DNA from: Nocardia anaemiae NBRC 100462
GTDB lineage: Bacteria; Actinomycetota; Actinomycetes; Mycobacteriales; Mycobacteriaceae
DNA length: 64,000 nucleotides
Assembly: GCF_001612725.1 (NCBI RefSeq)
Contig: NZ_BDAZ01000010.1
Location: forward strand, 1 to 64,000
Reading direction: 5' to 3'
Shown: in pieces, positions 54,417 to 63,387 of the stretch
Position numbering within the stretch: the stretch's first letter is position 1
How the letters are laid out: every line of letters starts with the position of its first letter
Notes under the pieces: model-generated
Database searches by the model: none
Told to the model about the DNA's origin: nothing
The model's input: only the letters and a program-made list of their open reading frames with translations
Position numbers and translations under genes: made by a program

Positions 54417-55262
54417 TCAATCAGCGAGGAGCTTCAGAACGACCGGCCGGGACAGGGTGCCCGAAACCTGGCGGGCGAGTTGGTTGGCGCTGGTGCCTTC
54501 GGCGTGCGCGTCGCGCAGGGCGGCGGCGAGCTCGTCGCGGGCCGCGTCGGCGGCGGCTTGGGCTTCGCGCAGGCGTTGGGCGGCGCGGTCTACGGGATCG
54601 GTCGGGGCGTCGGTGGCTGTGCCGTCAACCGTGCTGGCCGGTTCGGCGGTCAACTCGTTGACCGGCTCGCGGTGCGGTATGGATTTGTCCGTTCGCAGCG
54701 CGGCCCTGGCGAACTCCATCATGAATTCCCGAGTCGCACCCTGGTTCTCCGCATCCGCGCCGAGCAGTAGGCGGGTGGTCTGCGGGACCGCGAGGCTCCA
54801 GTTGGACAGGCCGCACAGGGCGAGCAACAGTCGGCCCGCGTGGCTGGCGTCGACATCGAACTGCTCCTTGGCGCTGTCGAATTTGCGCAGGTAGTGCTGG
54901 GCGCGCCAGCCGTCGATATCGTGCGCGTCGGTGCCGCGGTGCAGTCCCTCCCAGAGCAGAAGCCTCAGCAGCTGCGGGTTTGCGCGGTGGTAGTCGAACA
55001 GCTTGCCCACGTACTCGCCGGGATCGGTCTCGGCCAGAGGTTGGACCACATCCATGAATTCGCGCATGGTGTCGATCAGGATGACGTCGAAGAGCTTGTC
55101 CTTGCTGCCGAACAGGCCGTAGATGCGCTCCTTGTTCACTCCGGCCGCCTCGGCGATCCGGTCCACGCGCGCCCCGGCCAGGCCGTATTCGGCGAACTCG
55201 TCGCGCGCGGCGCGCAGCAAGGCCTGCTTGGTCGCGTCGCTGCGTTTCATCGTGACCGTCAT
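54417..55262 (-). CDS. TetR-family regulator with extended helical C-terminus
   Basis: A 281-residue protein. The helix-turn-helix is DRIAEAAGVNKERIYGLFGS. The TetR ligand domain follows to about residue 195. The last 60 residues are unusual: a Thr/Ala/Asp linker and then a long charged helix (PVDRAAQRLREAQAAADAAR) ending LARQVSGTLSRPVVLKLL, which resembles a second small helix-turn-helix. ATG 55262 or 55250 (MKRSD) are possible starts. It is divergent from an MFS gene across a clear AACCAA-CTAT-TTGGTT dyad. Confidence 0.88.
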   Translation of the reverse strand: MTVTMKRSDATKQALLRAARDEFAEYGLAGARVDRIAEAAGVNKERIYGLFGSKDKLFDVILIDTMREFMDVVQPLAETDPGEYVGKLFDYHRANPQLLRLLLWEGLHRGTDAHDIDGWRAQHYLRKFDSAKEQFDVDASHAGRLLLALCGLSNWSLAVPQTTRLLLGADAENQGATREFMMEFARAALRTDKSIPHREPVNELTAEPASTVDGTATDAPTDPVDRAAQRLREAQAAADAARDELAAALRDAHAEGTSANQLARQVSGTLSRPVVLKLLAD

Positions 55263-55286
55263 GACCGATACTTTACCATCTCATTA

Positions 55287-55302
55287 AACCAACTATTTGG
55301 TT
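55287..55302. promoter_or_regulatory. TetR operator AACCAA-CTAT-TTGGTT
   Basis: A six-base inverted repeat with a four-base spacer in the 75-base gap between the divergent TetR and MFS genes. Typical size and place for a TetR site. Confidence 0.75.
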
Positions 55303-55337
55303 GACAATGCCGGTGCAGTAGGCCTAACTTCGTCCAC

Positions 55338-56570
55338 ATGGCAACGCCGACTCTTCAGCTTCCGGCCGGTATTCCGGCTCCGGCACGCACTCGCAGCGCG
55401 TCACCACGCGCGCACACCGGGCGTACCCTCCCTGTTTTCGTCCTGTCCGCCCTGCTGGCCACCGGCCAGATGTACATTCCGATTCCCCTGTTCACGGCCA
55501 TGAAGGCCGATTGGCATGTGGGCGCGGGCGTGATGACCTGGATCATCAGCGCCTTCGCCTTCGGCTATGCGGGCGGCTTCGTGCTGTTCGGCCCGCTGTC
55601 GGATCGCTACGGCCACCGCCGGGTGCTGGTCACCGGCATGATCGTCGCGGCAGTGGTCACACTGTTGACCGGGCTATCGTTCAGTGCGCCGCTCGCGGTC
55701 GGCCTGCGCGTCGCGCAGGGGCTCGTGGTCGGTTCGATACCGCCCGCGATCATGGCCTATATCGCCACCCGCATCGCACCGGCGCACCGGGCGGTGGTCA
55801 CCATGTCGGTGGCCACATCCTTCCTGGCCGCGACCGTGCTGGCGCAGATCGCCTCGCAGGCTGTCGTCGCCGCGTTCCCGTGGCGCACCATGTTCATCGG
55901 CTCGGCCGTCGTCTTCGTGGCGCTCGCATTCGTGTTGCGTGCGGTCATGCTCGATGACGCGCCCACCGGTCGCGACAAGCCACTCGTGCACAGCTACGCC
56001 GCGATTCCGGCGGTGCTGCGCATCAAGGCGCTGCTGCCGATGCTGGCCGCGGGCGCGCTGGCCATGGCGGTGATGGTCGGGGTGTACACCGGCATCGAAA
56101 TCACCGGTCTGGTCAAGGGTTCCGGTGAACTGCTCGCGCTGCGTGCGGGTGCGCTGCCGGTCATGTTCGCACTGCCGCTGCTGGCCATCCCGCTGTCCCG
56201 CCTGACCAAGCCGGGACAGATGGTGCTTGGCGTGCTGGTGGCCGCGACGGCCATGGTGATCGCCACCTTCGAGGGCACCCACCTCGCGGTGCTGACCATC
56301 CTGCTCGCCGTGCTGGTCGGCGGGCTCGGCGTCATCGCGCCCGCGGTCCTGCAAACCGCAGGGGAGTTGGGTGGTGAGGCTCGCGCTGCCGCATCCTCGG
56401 TCGCCATGTTCAGCTTCTATGTCGGCGCCACCGCCGGGCCACTGGTGGCCGCGGTCGCCGCCCCGCACGGCTTTTCGGTGCTGGCCTGGACGCTGGCCAT
56501 CCTGCTGGTAACCGCGCTCGGTCTGACCCTGCTCGGGGTGCGGATCCAGCGGTCGTCGCTACCGGCTTAG
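55338..56570 (+). CDS. MFS transporter (YnfM-like drug or metabolite efflux)
   Basis: A 410-residue transporter with 12 predicted helices. The MFS motif A in loop 2-3 is GPLSDRYGHRRVLVTG, intact. An N-terminal tail of about 30 residues is Pro/Thr/Arg rich. The arrangement of helices (LPVFVLSALLATGQMYIPIP at the start) resembles the YnfM group. ATG 55338 lacks a ribosome binding site; TAGGCCTAAC upstream may be a promoter. Expression is probably controlled by the divergent TetR. It ends at a perfect 18-base hairpin. Confidence 0.9.
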   Translation: MATPTLQLPAGIPAPARTRSASPRAHTGRTLPVFVLSALLATGQMYIPIPLFTAMKADWHVGAGVMTWIISAFAFGYAGGFVLFGPLSDRYGHRRVLVTGMIVAAVVTLLTGLSFSAPLAVGLRVAQGLVVGSIPPAIMAYIATRIAPAHRAVVTMSVATSFLAATVLAQIASQAVVAAFPWRTMFIGSAVVFVALAFVLRAVMLDDAPTGRDKPLVHSYAAIPAVLRIKALLPMLAAGALAMAVMVGVYTGIEITGLVKGSGELLALRAGALPVMFALPLLAIPLSRLTKPGQMVLGVLVAATAMVIATFEGTHLAVLTILLAVLVGGLGVIAPAVLQTAGELGGEARAAASSVAMFSFYVGATAGPLVAAVAAPHGFSVLAWTLAILLVTALGLTLLGVRIQRSSLPA

Positions 56571-56576
56571 CCGAAA

Positions 56577-56617
56577 GCGCCAGGCCGACATCGGAATCGC
56601 CGATGTCGGCCTGGCGC
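56577..56617. terminator. terminator hairpin, 18-bp perfect stem
   Basis: Arms 56577-56594 and 56600-56617 are exact reverse complements with loop AATCG, six bases after the MFS stop. No U-tract. The bases 56618-56777 hold no well-supported gene. Confidence 0.9.
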
Positions 56618-56777
56618 ATATGATGCAAGCGGCCGCAGAGAGCTTGCGAACGACGCGCGGCGGAGGTAAGCGCCCAGTGTCTGCGTGTGCACACCCGACA
56701 ATCGGAGATCATGAAGAACTCCGCGCGCGACGCCTCCGCCGACCGCGAGCGTTCCCTGGCGGCGCAGGGGCACCGCA

Positions 56778-58184
56778 TCACTTGAGGACATACGGGGAAA
56801 CCGAGCTTCGGTGTTCGCTGATATCGAGCACCTTGCCCAGGGGCGGGAATGCGCGCTGTGGGCAATTGGCGCGCTCGCAGACCCGGCAGCCCGCACCGAT
56901 CGGCGTGGCCTTGGCCTCGTCGAGATCGATGCCATCGGCGTAGACGACGCGACCGGCGTGCCGCAGTTCGCAACCGAGACCGATTGCGAAGGTCTTGCTG
57001 GCCTGGCCATATCGGGTCGCGCGGCGTTCGACGGTGCGGGCGACCCACAGGTATTTGCGGCCGTCGGGCATCTGGGCGATCTGCGTCATGATCTTGCCCG
57101 GATAGGCGAAGGTCTCGTAGACATTCCACAGCGGACAGGTGCCGCCGCTCGAGGAGAAGTGGAAACCGGTGGCGGACTGGCGTTTCGACATATTGCCCGC
57201 GCGGTCCACGCGCACGAAGGAGAACGGGACGCCACGCAGCTTGGGTCGCTGCAGAGTCGAGAGGCGATGGCAGATCGTCTCGTAACTCTGGGTGAAGAAG
57301 GCCGACAGTCGCTCGATGTCATAGCGGAAATCCTCGGCGACCTCGTGAAAGTGCGTGTAGGGCAATACGGTTGCCGCGGCGAAGTAGTTCGCTAGGCCGA
57401 GCATGGCCAGCTTGCGGGTGTCCTCGGAAGCGAAATTGCCCTCCTCGACCAGCTTTTCGAGCAGATCGCCGCATTCGAAGTAGGCGAGTTCGGCGGCGAG
57501 TTTGAAGGTGCGCTGGCCACCGGACAGATGTGGCGCGATCTCGAGCCGCTGGGTCTGCGGATCGTAGCGGTGCAACACGCCCTCGCCGAGATCGATGCGC
57601 TCGACAATGCTCACATCGTGCGCGCGCAGCAGGCGGGCGATCTCGCTGTTCACATCGCCGCCGTGGAAGCGGATGCGGGCGGTGAGCTCCTCTGCCGCAG
57701 TATCCAATTCGTGGATGTAGTTCTGCCGCTGGTAGAAGAAGTCGCGCACTTCCTCGTGCGGTTTGCTGATCGTCGCGCTGCCGGAGCCGTCGGCGAAGCG
57801 GTCCTCGGTGGCGGCGGCCAGCTGCGCGGAGGTATTGCGGTACCGGTTGTGCATATTGACCAGTGCGCGCGCCATGCTCGGATGCGCGGAGACCATATCC
57901 GCGATCTCCTGGGTATCGGCCTCGATGCCGAGCTCCTGGTCCATCACGACCTCTTGCAGTTCGGCGATGAGCCGGGTGTCGTCCTGGGAGGAGAAAAAGG
58001 TCGCGTCGACGCCGAACACTTCGCTGATGCGCAGCAGTACCGGTACGGTGAGCGGGCGCACATCGTGTTCGATCTGGTTGAGGTAACTCGCCGAGATCTC
58101 CAGCTTCTGGGCGAGTGAGACCTGGCTCAGCCCTCGTTCGGTCCGCAGCTGACGAAGCCGCGCCCCGACGTAAGTCTTGGCCAT
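56778..58184 (-). CDS. ramB: transcriptional regulator RamB (ScfR family)
   Basis: A 468-residue regulator. An N-terminal XRE-type helix-turn-helix (LRTERGLSQVSLAQKLEISA, then SYLNQIEHDVRPLT) is followed by a region with an IrrE-like zinc peptidase remnant (KLAAELAYFECGD, lacking the HExxH motif) and the C-terminal ScfR domain with Cys in IGAGCRVCERANCPQRAFPP, which may bind a ligand or metal. RamB controls acetate, glyoxylate-cycle and propionate genes in corynebacteria and mycobacteria. ATG 58184 is used. It is a single gene, divergent from ligB. Confidence 0.95.
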   Translation of the reverse strand: MAKTYVGARLRQLRTERGLSQVSLAQKLEISASYLNQIEHDVRPLTVPVLLRISEVFGVDATFFSSQDDTRLIAELQEVVMDQELGIEADTQEIADMVSAHPSMARALVNMHNRYRNTSAQLAAATEDRFADGSGSATISKPHEEVRDFFYQRQNYIHELDTAAEELTARIRFHGGDVNSEIARLLRAHDVSIVERIDLGEGVLHRYDPQTQRLEIAPHLSGGQRTFKLAAELAYFECGDLLEKLVEEGNFASEDTRKLAMLGLANYFAAATVLPYTHFHEVAEDFRYDIERLSAFFTQSYETICHRLSTLQRPKLRGVPFSFVRVDRAGNMSKRQSATGFHFSSSGGTCPLWNVYETFAYPGKIMTQIAQMPDGRKYLWVARTVERRATRYGQASKTFAIGLGCELRHAGRVVYADGIDLDEAKATPIGAGCRVCERANCPQRAFPPLGKVLDISEHRSSVSPYVLK

Positions 58185-58277
58185 ATGTCCAGTTTATGGG
58201 CGGATTCGCAAACCTGCCAACGGGTAATTAGCAGCAGAGCTGAGCGATATGTCACAGGGGCGGGTTACCGTCGAGTG

Positions 58278-59789
58278 ATGCTGTTCTCGGATGTCGTGCA
58301 GGCCTCGGAGACCGTCCGTGCGACCCGCTCCCGCAAGACGAAGATCGCGACCCTGGCCGCGCTGTTGTCCGCGGCCGCCCTGGATGAACTGGAGCCGGTG
58401 GTCGCATGGGTCTCCGGTGAACTGCGCCAGGGGCGCATCGGCACCGGCTGGCGCACCCTGACCGCACTCGAATGCGAGCCGAGTGAGCTTGCGACGCTGT
58501 CGGTTTCGTCGGTGGACAACACGCTCAGCGAATTGGCCACCACCTCCGGCCCCGGCTCGACCAACCGGCGCAGGGAATTGCTGCGCGGATTGTGGACCGC
58601 CGCGACCGCCGACCAGCAGGCCTTCCTGATGCGCCTACTCGGTGGCGAGTTGCGTCAGGGCGCGCTCACCGCGATCGTCGCCGAGGCGGTCGCGGTGGCC
58701 GCGGCGGTGCCGGTCGAGCTGGTCCGGCGGGCGTACATGCTTTCCGGGCAGCTGCCGGTCACGGCCGTCGCCGCGCTGACCGGTGGGGCCGAGGCGCTGA
58801 GCGAATTCCGGCTAGAGGTCGGTCGCCCGATTCAACCCATGCTCGCCTCGCCCGGCGCGACGCTGGATGAGGCGATGGCCGAATTCGGTGATGAGGTGAG
58901 CGTCGAGCACAAACTGGACGGCGCGCGGATCCAGGTGCACCGCGACGGTTCCCGGGTCTGGGTATTCACCAGGACGCTGCGCGATATCACCGCCGGTGTG
59001 CCGGAACTGGTCGATCTGGTCGCCCAACTCGACTGCACGAGTGTGGTGCTGGACGGAGAAACGTTGGCGCTCACCGATTCCGGACGGCCGCGTCCGTTCC
59101 AGGAGACGATGAGCCGCTTCGCCGAGGTCAGCTCGACCAGGGAATTGCTGCTGCACCCGTACTTCTTCGACTGTCTGCATCTCGACGGCGCGGATCTGCT
59201 CGACGCCCCGCTGCACGAGCGTCGCGCGGCACTGACCAAGGTGGCGGCCGCGCACAGCATTCCAGCCCTGATCCGTCCCGATGCCGAGGCGGCCGCGGAG
59301 TACTTCGACGGCGCGTTGGCCGCGGGGCACGAGGGCGTCATGGTCAAGTCGTTGACCGCGCCGTACGCCGCAGGCCGCCGCGGGCGGTCCTGGCAGAAGA
59401 TCAAGCCGACGCACACCCTGGACCTGCTGGTGCTCGGCGCGGAATGGGGTTACGGCCGCCGCACCGGATATCTGTCGAACCTGCATCTCGGCGCGCGGGA
59501 TCCGGAAACCGGTGACTCGGTAATGGTCGGCAAGACCTTCAAGGGCCTCACCGATGCGCTGCTGCAGTGGCAGACCGCGGAATTCCCGCGGCACGAGCGC
59601 GCCCGCGACGAGTACACCGTCTACCTCTGGCCGGAACTGGTGGTCGAGATCGCGCTCGACGGCGTTCAGATCAGCCCGCGCTATCCGGGCGGTGTCGCGC
59701 TGCGCTTCGCACGGGTGGTGCGCTATCGACCCGATAAGTCCGCCGCCGATGCCGACACCATCGAAACGGTCCGTGCGCTGCTGCCGTGA
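58278..59789 (+). CDS. ligB: ATP-dependent DNA ligase LigB
   Basis: A 503-residue ligase. The N-terminal DNA-binding domain (about 1-190) precedes the nucleotidyltransferase core with the AMP-acceptor Lys212 in EHKLDGARIQ, motif III (FFDCLHLDG), motif IV (GHEGVMVKS) and motif V (WQKIKPTHTLDLLVLG), and ends with the OB fold (VVEIALDGVQISPRYPGGVA). It follows M. tuberculosis LigB (Rv3062) closely from memory. It is not fused to polymerase or nuclease parts as LigD is. It accompanies the essential NAD-dependent LigA; a repair role is likely. ATG 58278 has no ribosome binding site. Confidence 0.94.
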   Translation: MLFSDVVQASETVRATRSRKTKIATLAALLSAAALDELEPVVAWVSGELRQGRIGTGWRTLTALECEPSELATLSVSSVDNTLSELATTSGPGSTNRRRELLRGLWTAATADQQAFLMRLLGGELRQGALTAIVAEAVAVAAAVPVELVRRAYMLSGQLPVTAVAALTGGAEALSEFRLEVGRPIQPMLASPGATLDEAMAEFGDEVSVEHKLDGARIQVHRDGSRVWVFTRTLRDITAGVPELVDLVAQLDCTSVVLDGETLALTDSGRPRPFQETMSRFAEVSSTRELLLHPYFFDCLHLDGADLLDAPLHERRAALTKVAAAHSIPALIRPDAEAAAEYFDGALAAGHEGVMVKSLTAPYAAGRRGRSWQKIKPTHTLDLLVLGAEWGYGRRTGYLSNLHLGARDPETGDSVMVGKTFKGLTDALLQWQTAEFPRHERARDEYTVYLWPELVVEIALDGVQISPRYPGGVALRFARVVRYRPDKSAADADTIETVRALLP

Positions 59790-59962
59790 TCAGGCGGTCC
59801 GTGCTGCCATGACAGCCGCGAGGACGACCGAATCGTTATGCGGGTCGAACGGTGCTGCTCCCGGCATATGTGCTGGTCATAGACCAGACTGACTCCGGTT
59901 CGGTCCGGTACACGCGCGGAAACGGGGACTCGGCGTTGCTCGGTACGGCAGGAAAACGAGGG

Positions 59963-61249
59963 ATGGGATCGTGGTCGGCCATCGGTCGGCCGATGCGGAA
60001 AGCGGCGGTGCTCGGTGCGGTGACCTGTCTCGGGGTGATGGCGTCGGTCGGTGCGGCGGTGCCGGGAACGGTTGCGGCGGATCCGAATCCGGCCGCCGAT
60101 ATCCTGCACCCCGCGCGTGATCCCGCCGCCGTCATGCCGACGCCGCTCGACGACCCCTTCTATACACCGCCGCGGGGTTTCGAGAATCTGCGTCCGGGTG
60201 CGGTGGTCGCGGCCCGTGCCGTCGATATCGGGCTGGAGCCGACACCGGTCACCGCCACCGAACTGCTGATCCGATCGACCGATGCCAAGGGCCGTCCGGT
60301 GCCGGTGGTCGCCACCCTGCTCGTGCCCATCGCGCCGTGGCAGGGTTCGGGATCGCGACCCCTCGTCGCCTACAACGTGGCGATCGATTCACTCGGCAAT
60401 CTCTGTGCGCCGTCGCAGCAGCTCAAGCTGGGTCTGTCGGCCGGTCTCCGCTCGGTGCAGGTGCCGCTGTCGAAGAACTACGCGGTGATCGTGCCCGATC
60501 ACCAGGGCCCGCGGCAGGCATACGCGGCCGGTCGCATGGCCGGACATGCCGTGCTGGATTCGATACGCGCCGCCGTGCGGACGCCCGAGTTGGGTCTATC
60601 GCCCGATGCGCCCACTGTCGTGTCCGGCTACTCCGGCGGTGCCATCGCTTCTGGCTGGGCGGCGCAACTCGCACCGGAATACGCGGGAGAGTTGAACCTC
60701 GTCGGTGCGGTGGTCGGTGGCGTTCCTGCCGACTTCGGCATGCTGATCAACACGATGAACGGCGCCAATGCCGCGTCCGGGGTATTCCTGGCCGCGACTC
60801 TCGGGCTGGCCAGGGAGTACCCGGAGATGATGGGGCTGTTCAATGACAACGGCTGGCGGCTATCGCAATTCGCGAAGGATCTCTGCTTTCTGGACGCGGC
60901 GCTGCTCGGCGCGCTCGCGCCCATACCGGTGCAGACGCTCACCGATGTGGCCCACCCGACGAAGCTGCCAATGATCAGGGAGATCCTGGCCGAGAACCGC
61001 CTCGGCACCGCCGCGCCGCGGATACCGGTCTTCCTCTATCACGGCATCAACGAGTTCTGGCTGCCCTTCGCCGGAGCCGAACATCTCTACGACGACTGGT
61101 GCCGGTTGGGCGTTCCTGTGCGCTTCGAGGCCTACCTCGGCGAGCATCTGATCGCCAGCGTCGCCGGGGTTTCGGCCGCCAACTCCTGGATCGATCAACG
61201 CTTGGCGGGCACGCCCGCACCGGGCGGCTGCACGAAGATCAACAGGTAG
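59963..61249 (+). CDS. secreted lipase, LIP (secretory lipase) family
   Basis: A 428-residue exported hydrolase. A signal peptide (MRKAAVLGAVTCLGVMASVG in its core) is cleaved near TVAADP. The catalytic Ser is in VVSGYSGGAIASGW; the Asp and His are probably in LYHGINEFWLPF and AYLGEHLIA. Cys pairs (NLCAPS, KDLCFLD, DDWCRLG, GGCTK) suggest disulfides. It resembles Candida-type LIP lipases, a group common in Nocardia and Rhodococcus. ATG 59963 follows AGGAAAACGAGGG; ATG 59993 is an alternative. It is a monocistronic plus-strand gene. Confidence 0.88.
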   Translation: MGSWSAIGRPMRKAAVLGAVTCLGVMASVGAAVPGTVAADPNPAADILHPARDPAAVMPTPLDDPFYTPPRGFENLRPGAVVAARAVDIGLEPTPVTATELLIRSTDAKGRPVPVVATLLVPIAPWQGSGSRPLVAYNVAIDSLGNLCAPSQQLKLGLSAGLRSVQVPLSKNYAVIVPDHQGPRQAYAAGRMAGHAVLDSIRAAVRTPELGLSPDAPTVVSGYSGGAIASGWAAQLAPEYAGELNLVGAVVGGVPADFGMLINTMNGANAASGVFLAATLGLAREYPEMMGLFNDNGWRLSQFAKDLCFLDAALLGALAPIPVQTLTDVAHPTKLPMIREILAENRLGTAAPRIPVFLYHGINEFWLPFAGAEHLYDDWCRLGVPVRFEAYLGEHLIASVAGVSAANSWIDQRLAGTPAPGGCTKINR

Positions 61250-61339
61250 AGCGAAGATCCACGGTAACCGATCGGAAATGCGTCCCGACAAGCGGCAACC
61301 GCATGGCAATCCGGATCGCGAGTGCCGCACACTGGAGGG

Positions 61340-62587
61340 GTGACCGCGGACCTATTGGTACTCCTGATCGTCATCGTCACGGCACTCGCATTCGATTTCA
61401 CCAACGGCTTCCACGACACCGCCAATGCCATGGCGACCTCGATCGCCACCGGCGCGCTGCGGCCACGGGTCGCCGTCGCGGTGTCCGCGGTTCTGAATCT
61501 GCTCGGCGCCTTCCTGTCGGTCGCGGTCGCCGCGACGGTGGCCAAGGGCATCGTCCGGCTCGACGCCGTGCGCGGCGAGGCGCTGCTCATCATCGTGTTC
61601 GCGGGTCTGGTCGGCGGCATTCTGTGGAATCTGCTGACCTGGCTGTTCGGCCTGCCGTCGAGTTCGTCGCACGCACTGTTCGGCGGCTTGATCGGCGCCA
61701 CCATCGCCGCCCTCGGCTGGGGCGGGGTGATCTGGGCGCACGGCGCGGACGGTGTGCTGACCAAGATCGTGCTGCCCGCCCTGCTCGCGCCGATCGTGGC
61801 CGCACTGGTCTCCGCCATCGGCACCTGGGCCGTCTATCGGATCACCGGAAAGTCCGATCCCGACAAGGTGAACGCGGGCTTCCGCTGGGGTCAGGTCGGT
61901 TCGGCGTCACTGGTTTCGCTGGCGCACGGCACCAATGACGCGCAGAAGACCATGGGCGTGATCTTCCTGGCACTGGTCGCGCACGGCACATTGACCAAGA
62001 ACGACGAAATGCCGCTGTGGGTAATGGCGGCCTGTGCCGTCGCCATCGCGGCAGGCACCTACCTCGGCGGTTGGCGGATCATCCGCACCCTCGGCAAGGG
62101 GCTGGTCGAGATCGACTCGCCGCAGGGGCTGGCCGCCGAATCCTCCTCCGCCGCGATCATCCTCACCTCGGCCCATTTCGGGCTGCCGCTTTCGACCACG
62201 CAGACCGCGACCGGATCCATCCTCGGCACCGGACTCGGCAAGGGTGTGGAGGTGCGCTGGGGTGTGATGGGCCGGATGACGGTCGCCTGGCTGTTGACGC
62301 TGCCGCTCGCGGGTGTGGCCGGGGCGATCTGCTGGGCCATCGCGCACCTCATCGGTGGATTGCCCGGTGTGCTGGTGGTATTCGCGCTGCTGATCGCGCT
62401 GTCATCGGTGATGTATCTGCGGTCGCGGCGCGATCCGGTGGACACCAGCAATGTCAACGAGTGGCCCGGCGACACGCCGGACGCGGGTACCGAGGTTGCG
62501 AAGGACGCCACACCGGTCGTGGAGGACGGGGTTCCGCCCAACGGATCGTCCGCGCCGGGAACCAACAGTCGTTCGGCCCAGGTCTGA
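61340..62587 (+). CDS. pitA: low-affinity inorganic phosphate transporter PitA
   Basis: A 415-residue PiT-family symporter with about ten helices. Both copies of the family signature are present: FDFTNGFHDTANAMATSIAT near the N-terminus and LVSLAHGTNDAQKTMGVIFL in the middle, plus LPSSSSHALFGGLIGA. The final 50 residues are an acidic cytoplasmic tail. GTG 61340 gives the start expected by comparison with M. tuberculosis PitA (Rv0545c); GTG 61322 is in frame and possible. The two following genes match Rv0544c and Rv0543c in order, so this is a conserved operon. Confidence 0.94.
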   Translation: MTADLLVLLIVIVTALAFDFTNGFHDTANAMATSIATGALRPRVAVAVSAVLNLLGAFLSVAVAATVAKGIVRLDAVRGEALLIIVFAGLVGGILWNLLTWLFGLPSSSSHALFGGLIGATIAALGWGGVIWAHGADGVLTKIVLPALLAPIVAALVSAIGTWAVYRITGKSDPDKVNAGFRWGQVGSASLVSLAHGTNDAQKTMGVIFLALVAHGTLTKNDEMPLWVMAACAVAIAAGTYLGGWRIIRTLGKGLVEIDSPQGLAAESSSAAIILTSAHFGLPLSTTQTATGSILGTGLGKGVEVRWGVMGRMTVAWLLTLPLAGVAGAICWAIAHLIGGLPGVLVVFALLIALSSVMYLRSRRDPVDTSNVNEWPGDTPDAGTEVAKDATPVVEDGVPPNGSSAPGTNSRSAQV

Positions 62588-62598
62588 GGAGGCGCGCC

Positions 62599-62880
62599 GT
62601 GCACACACTCGTCACGAATCTGAATGCGCTGTGGCAGGTGACTGTCGCCGGTCTGCTGCTCGGGGCCGGGCTGCCGATCGTCTTCGCCGTGGGCGTCCGG
62701 CTCTGGTCGATCGCCGACACCATGCCAGCGGAAGGCGGTCGCGTCCACCGCAATTACCTGGCACTTGCCGGTGCGTACGCCTGCTTCGCGCTGATCATCG
62801 CCGCGATTGTTACGGGAATTGTTTACACAGCGAAGGCATTCCTGGCCGCTAGATTCGGTATTCATCTGTTCGGAGCGTGA
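62599..62880 (+). CDS. small membrane protein of the pitA operon (Rv0544c-like)
   Basis: A 93-residue protein with two transmembrane helices (LWQVTVAGLLLGAGLPIVFA and ALAGAYACFALIIAAIVTGI). GTG 62599 follows GAGGAGG. It lies 11 bases after pitA. The function is unknown; constant association with pitA in mycobacteria and relatives suggests an accessory role in phosphate uptake. Confidence 0.88.
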   Translation: MHTLVTNLNALWQVTVAGLLLGAGLPIVFAVGVRLWSIADTMPAEGGRVHRNYLALAGAYACFALIIAAIVTGIVYTAKAFLAARFGIHLFGA

Positions 62881-62892
62881 GAAAGGTGACCC

Positions 62893-63249
62893 GTGACTGA
62901 TCCAGCGAAATCCGCTCAGGTCCGGCCGAATCTGCTCGGCCGGGTCATCGGCTGGCTGCGGGCCGGTTATCCACAGGGGATTCCGCGGTCTGACTACGTC
63001 GCCCTGTTCGCGGTGCTGCACCGCCATCTGACCGACTACGAGGTGGTGGCGATCGCCGAGGAGTTGGTCGACTCCAATCCGGACAGCGAGATCAGCCACG
63101 CCGATATCGAGGCGGCGATCGCCCGGATGGCCAAGGAGCAGCCGGACGCGCACGATATCGCCAGGGTCGCTTCACATCTGGCGGCCGGTGGCTGGCCGCT
63201 GGCGACTCCACTGAACGATCCCGAATCCGCTGATCCGACAGCCGATTAG
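62893..63249 (+). CDS. DUF3349 protein of the pitA operon (Rv0543c-like)
   Basis: A 118-residue protein with a small helical DUF3349 domain (IGWLRAGYPQGIPRSDYVAL, HLTDYEVVAIAEELVDSNPD). GTG 62893 follows GAAAGGTGA, 12 bases after the previous stop. Structures of mycobacterial homologues exist but the function is unknown. It is the last gene of the pitA operon. Confidence 0.9.
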   Translation: MTDPAKSAQVRPNLLGRVIGWLRAGYPQGIPRSDYVALFAVLHRHLTDYEVVAIAEELVDSNPDSEISHADIEAAIARMAKEQPDAHDIARVASHLAAGGWPLATPLNDPESADPTAD

Positions 63250-63387
63250 CGCAGGTCCACCCGAATTCCGTTCGGACGGAACGGCATTCGCTGTGGCGAA
63301 GATCTCTTCCTGTACCGATCCTGGTCGACCGACCGATAGTCCGATCGGAGCGCGACGCGGCGCTTCGTTTCGAGAAGGAGGTCGATC

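Noticed and set aside
56711..56785. A 24-codon frame (MKNSARDASADRERSLAAQG) behind GGAG
   Set aside because: Too short, spacing too tight and it runs into the ramB stop; no helix or signal feature to support it.
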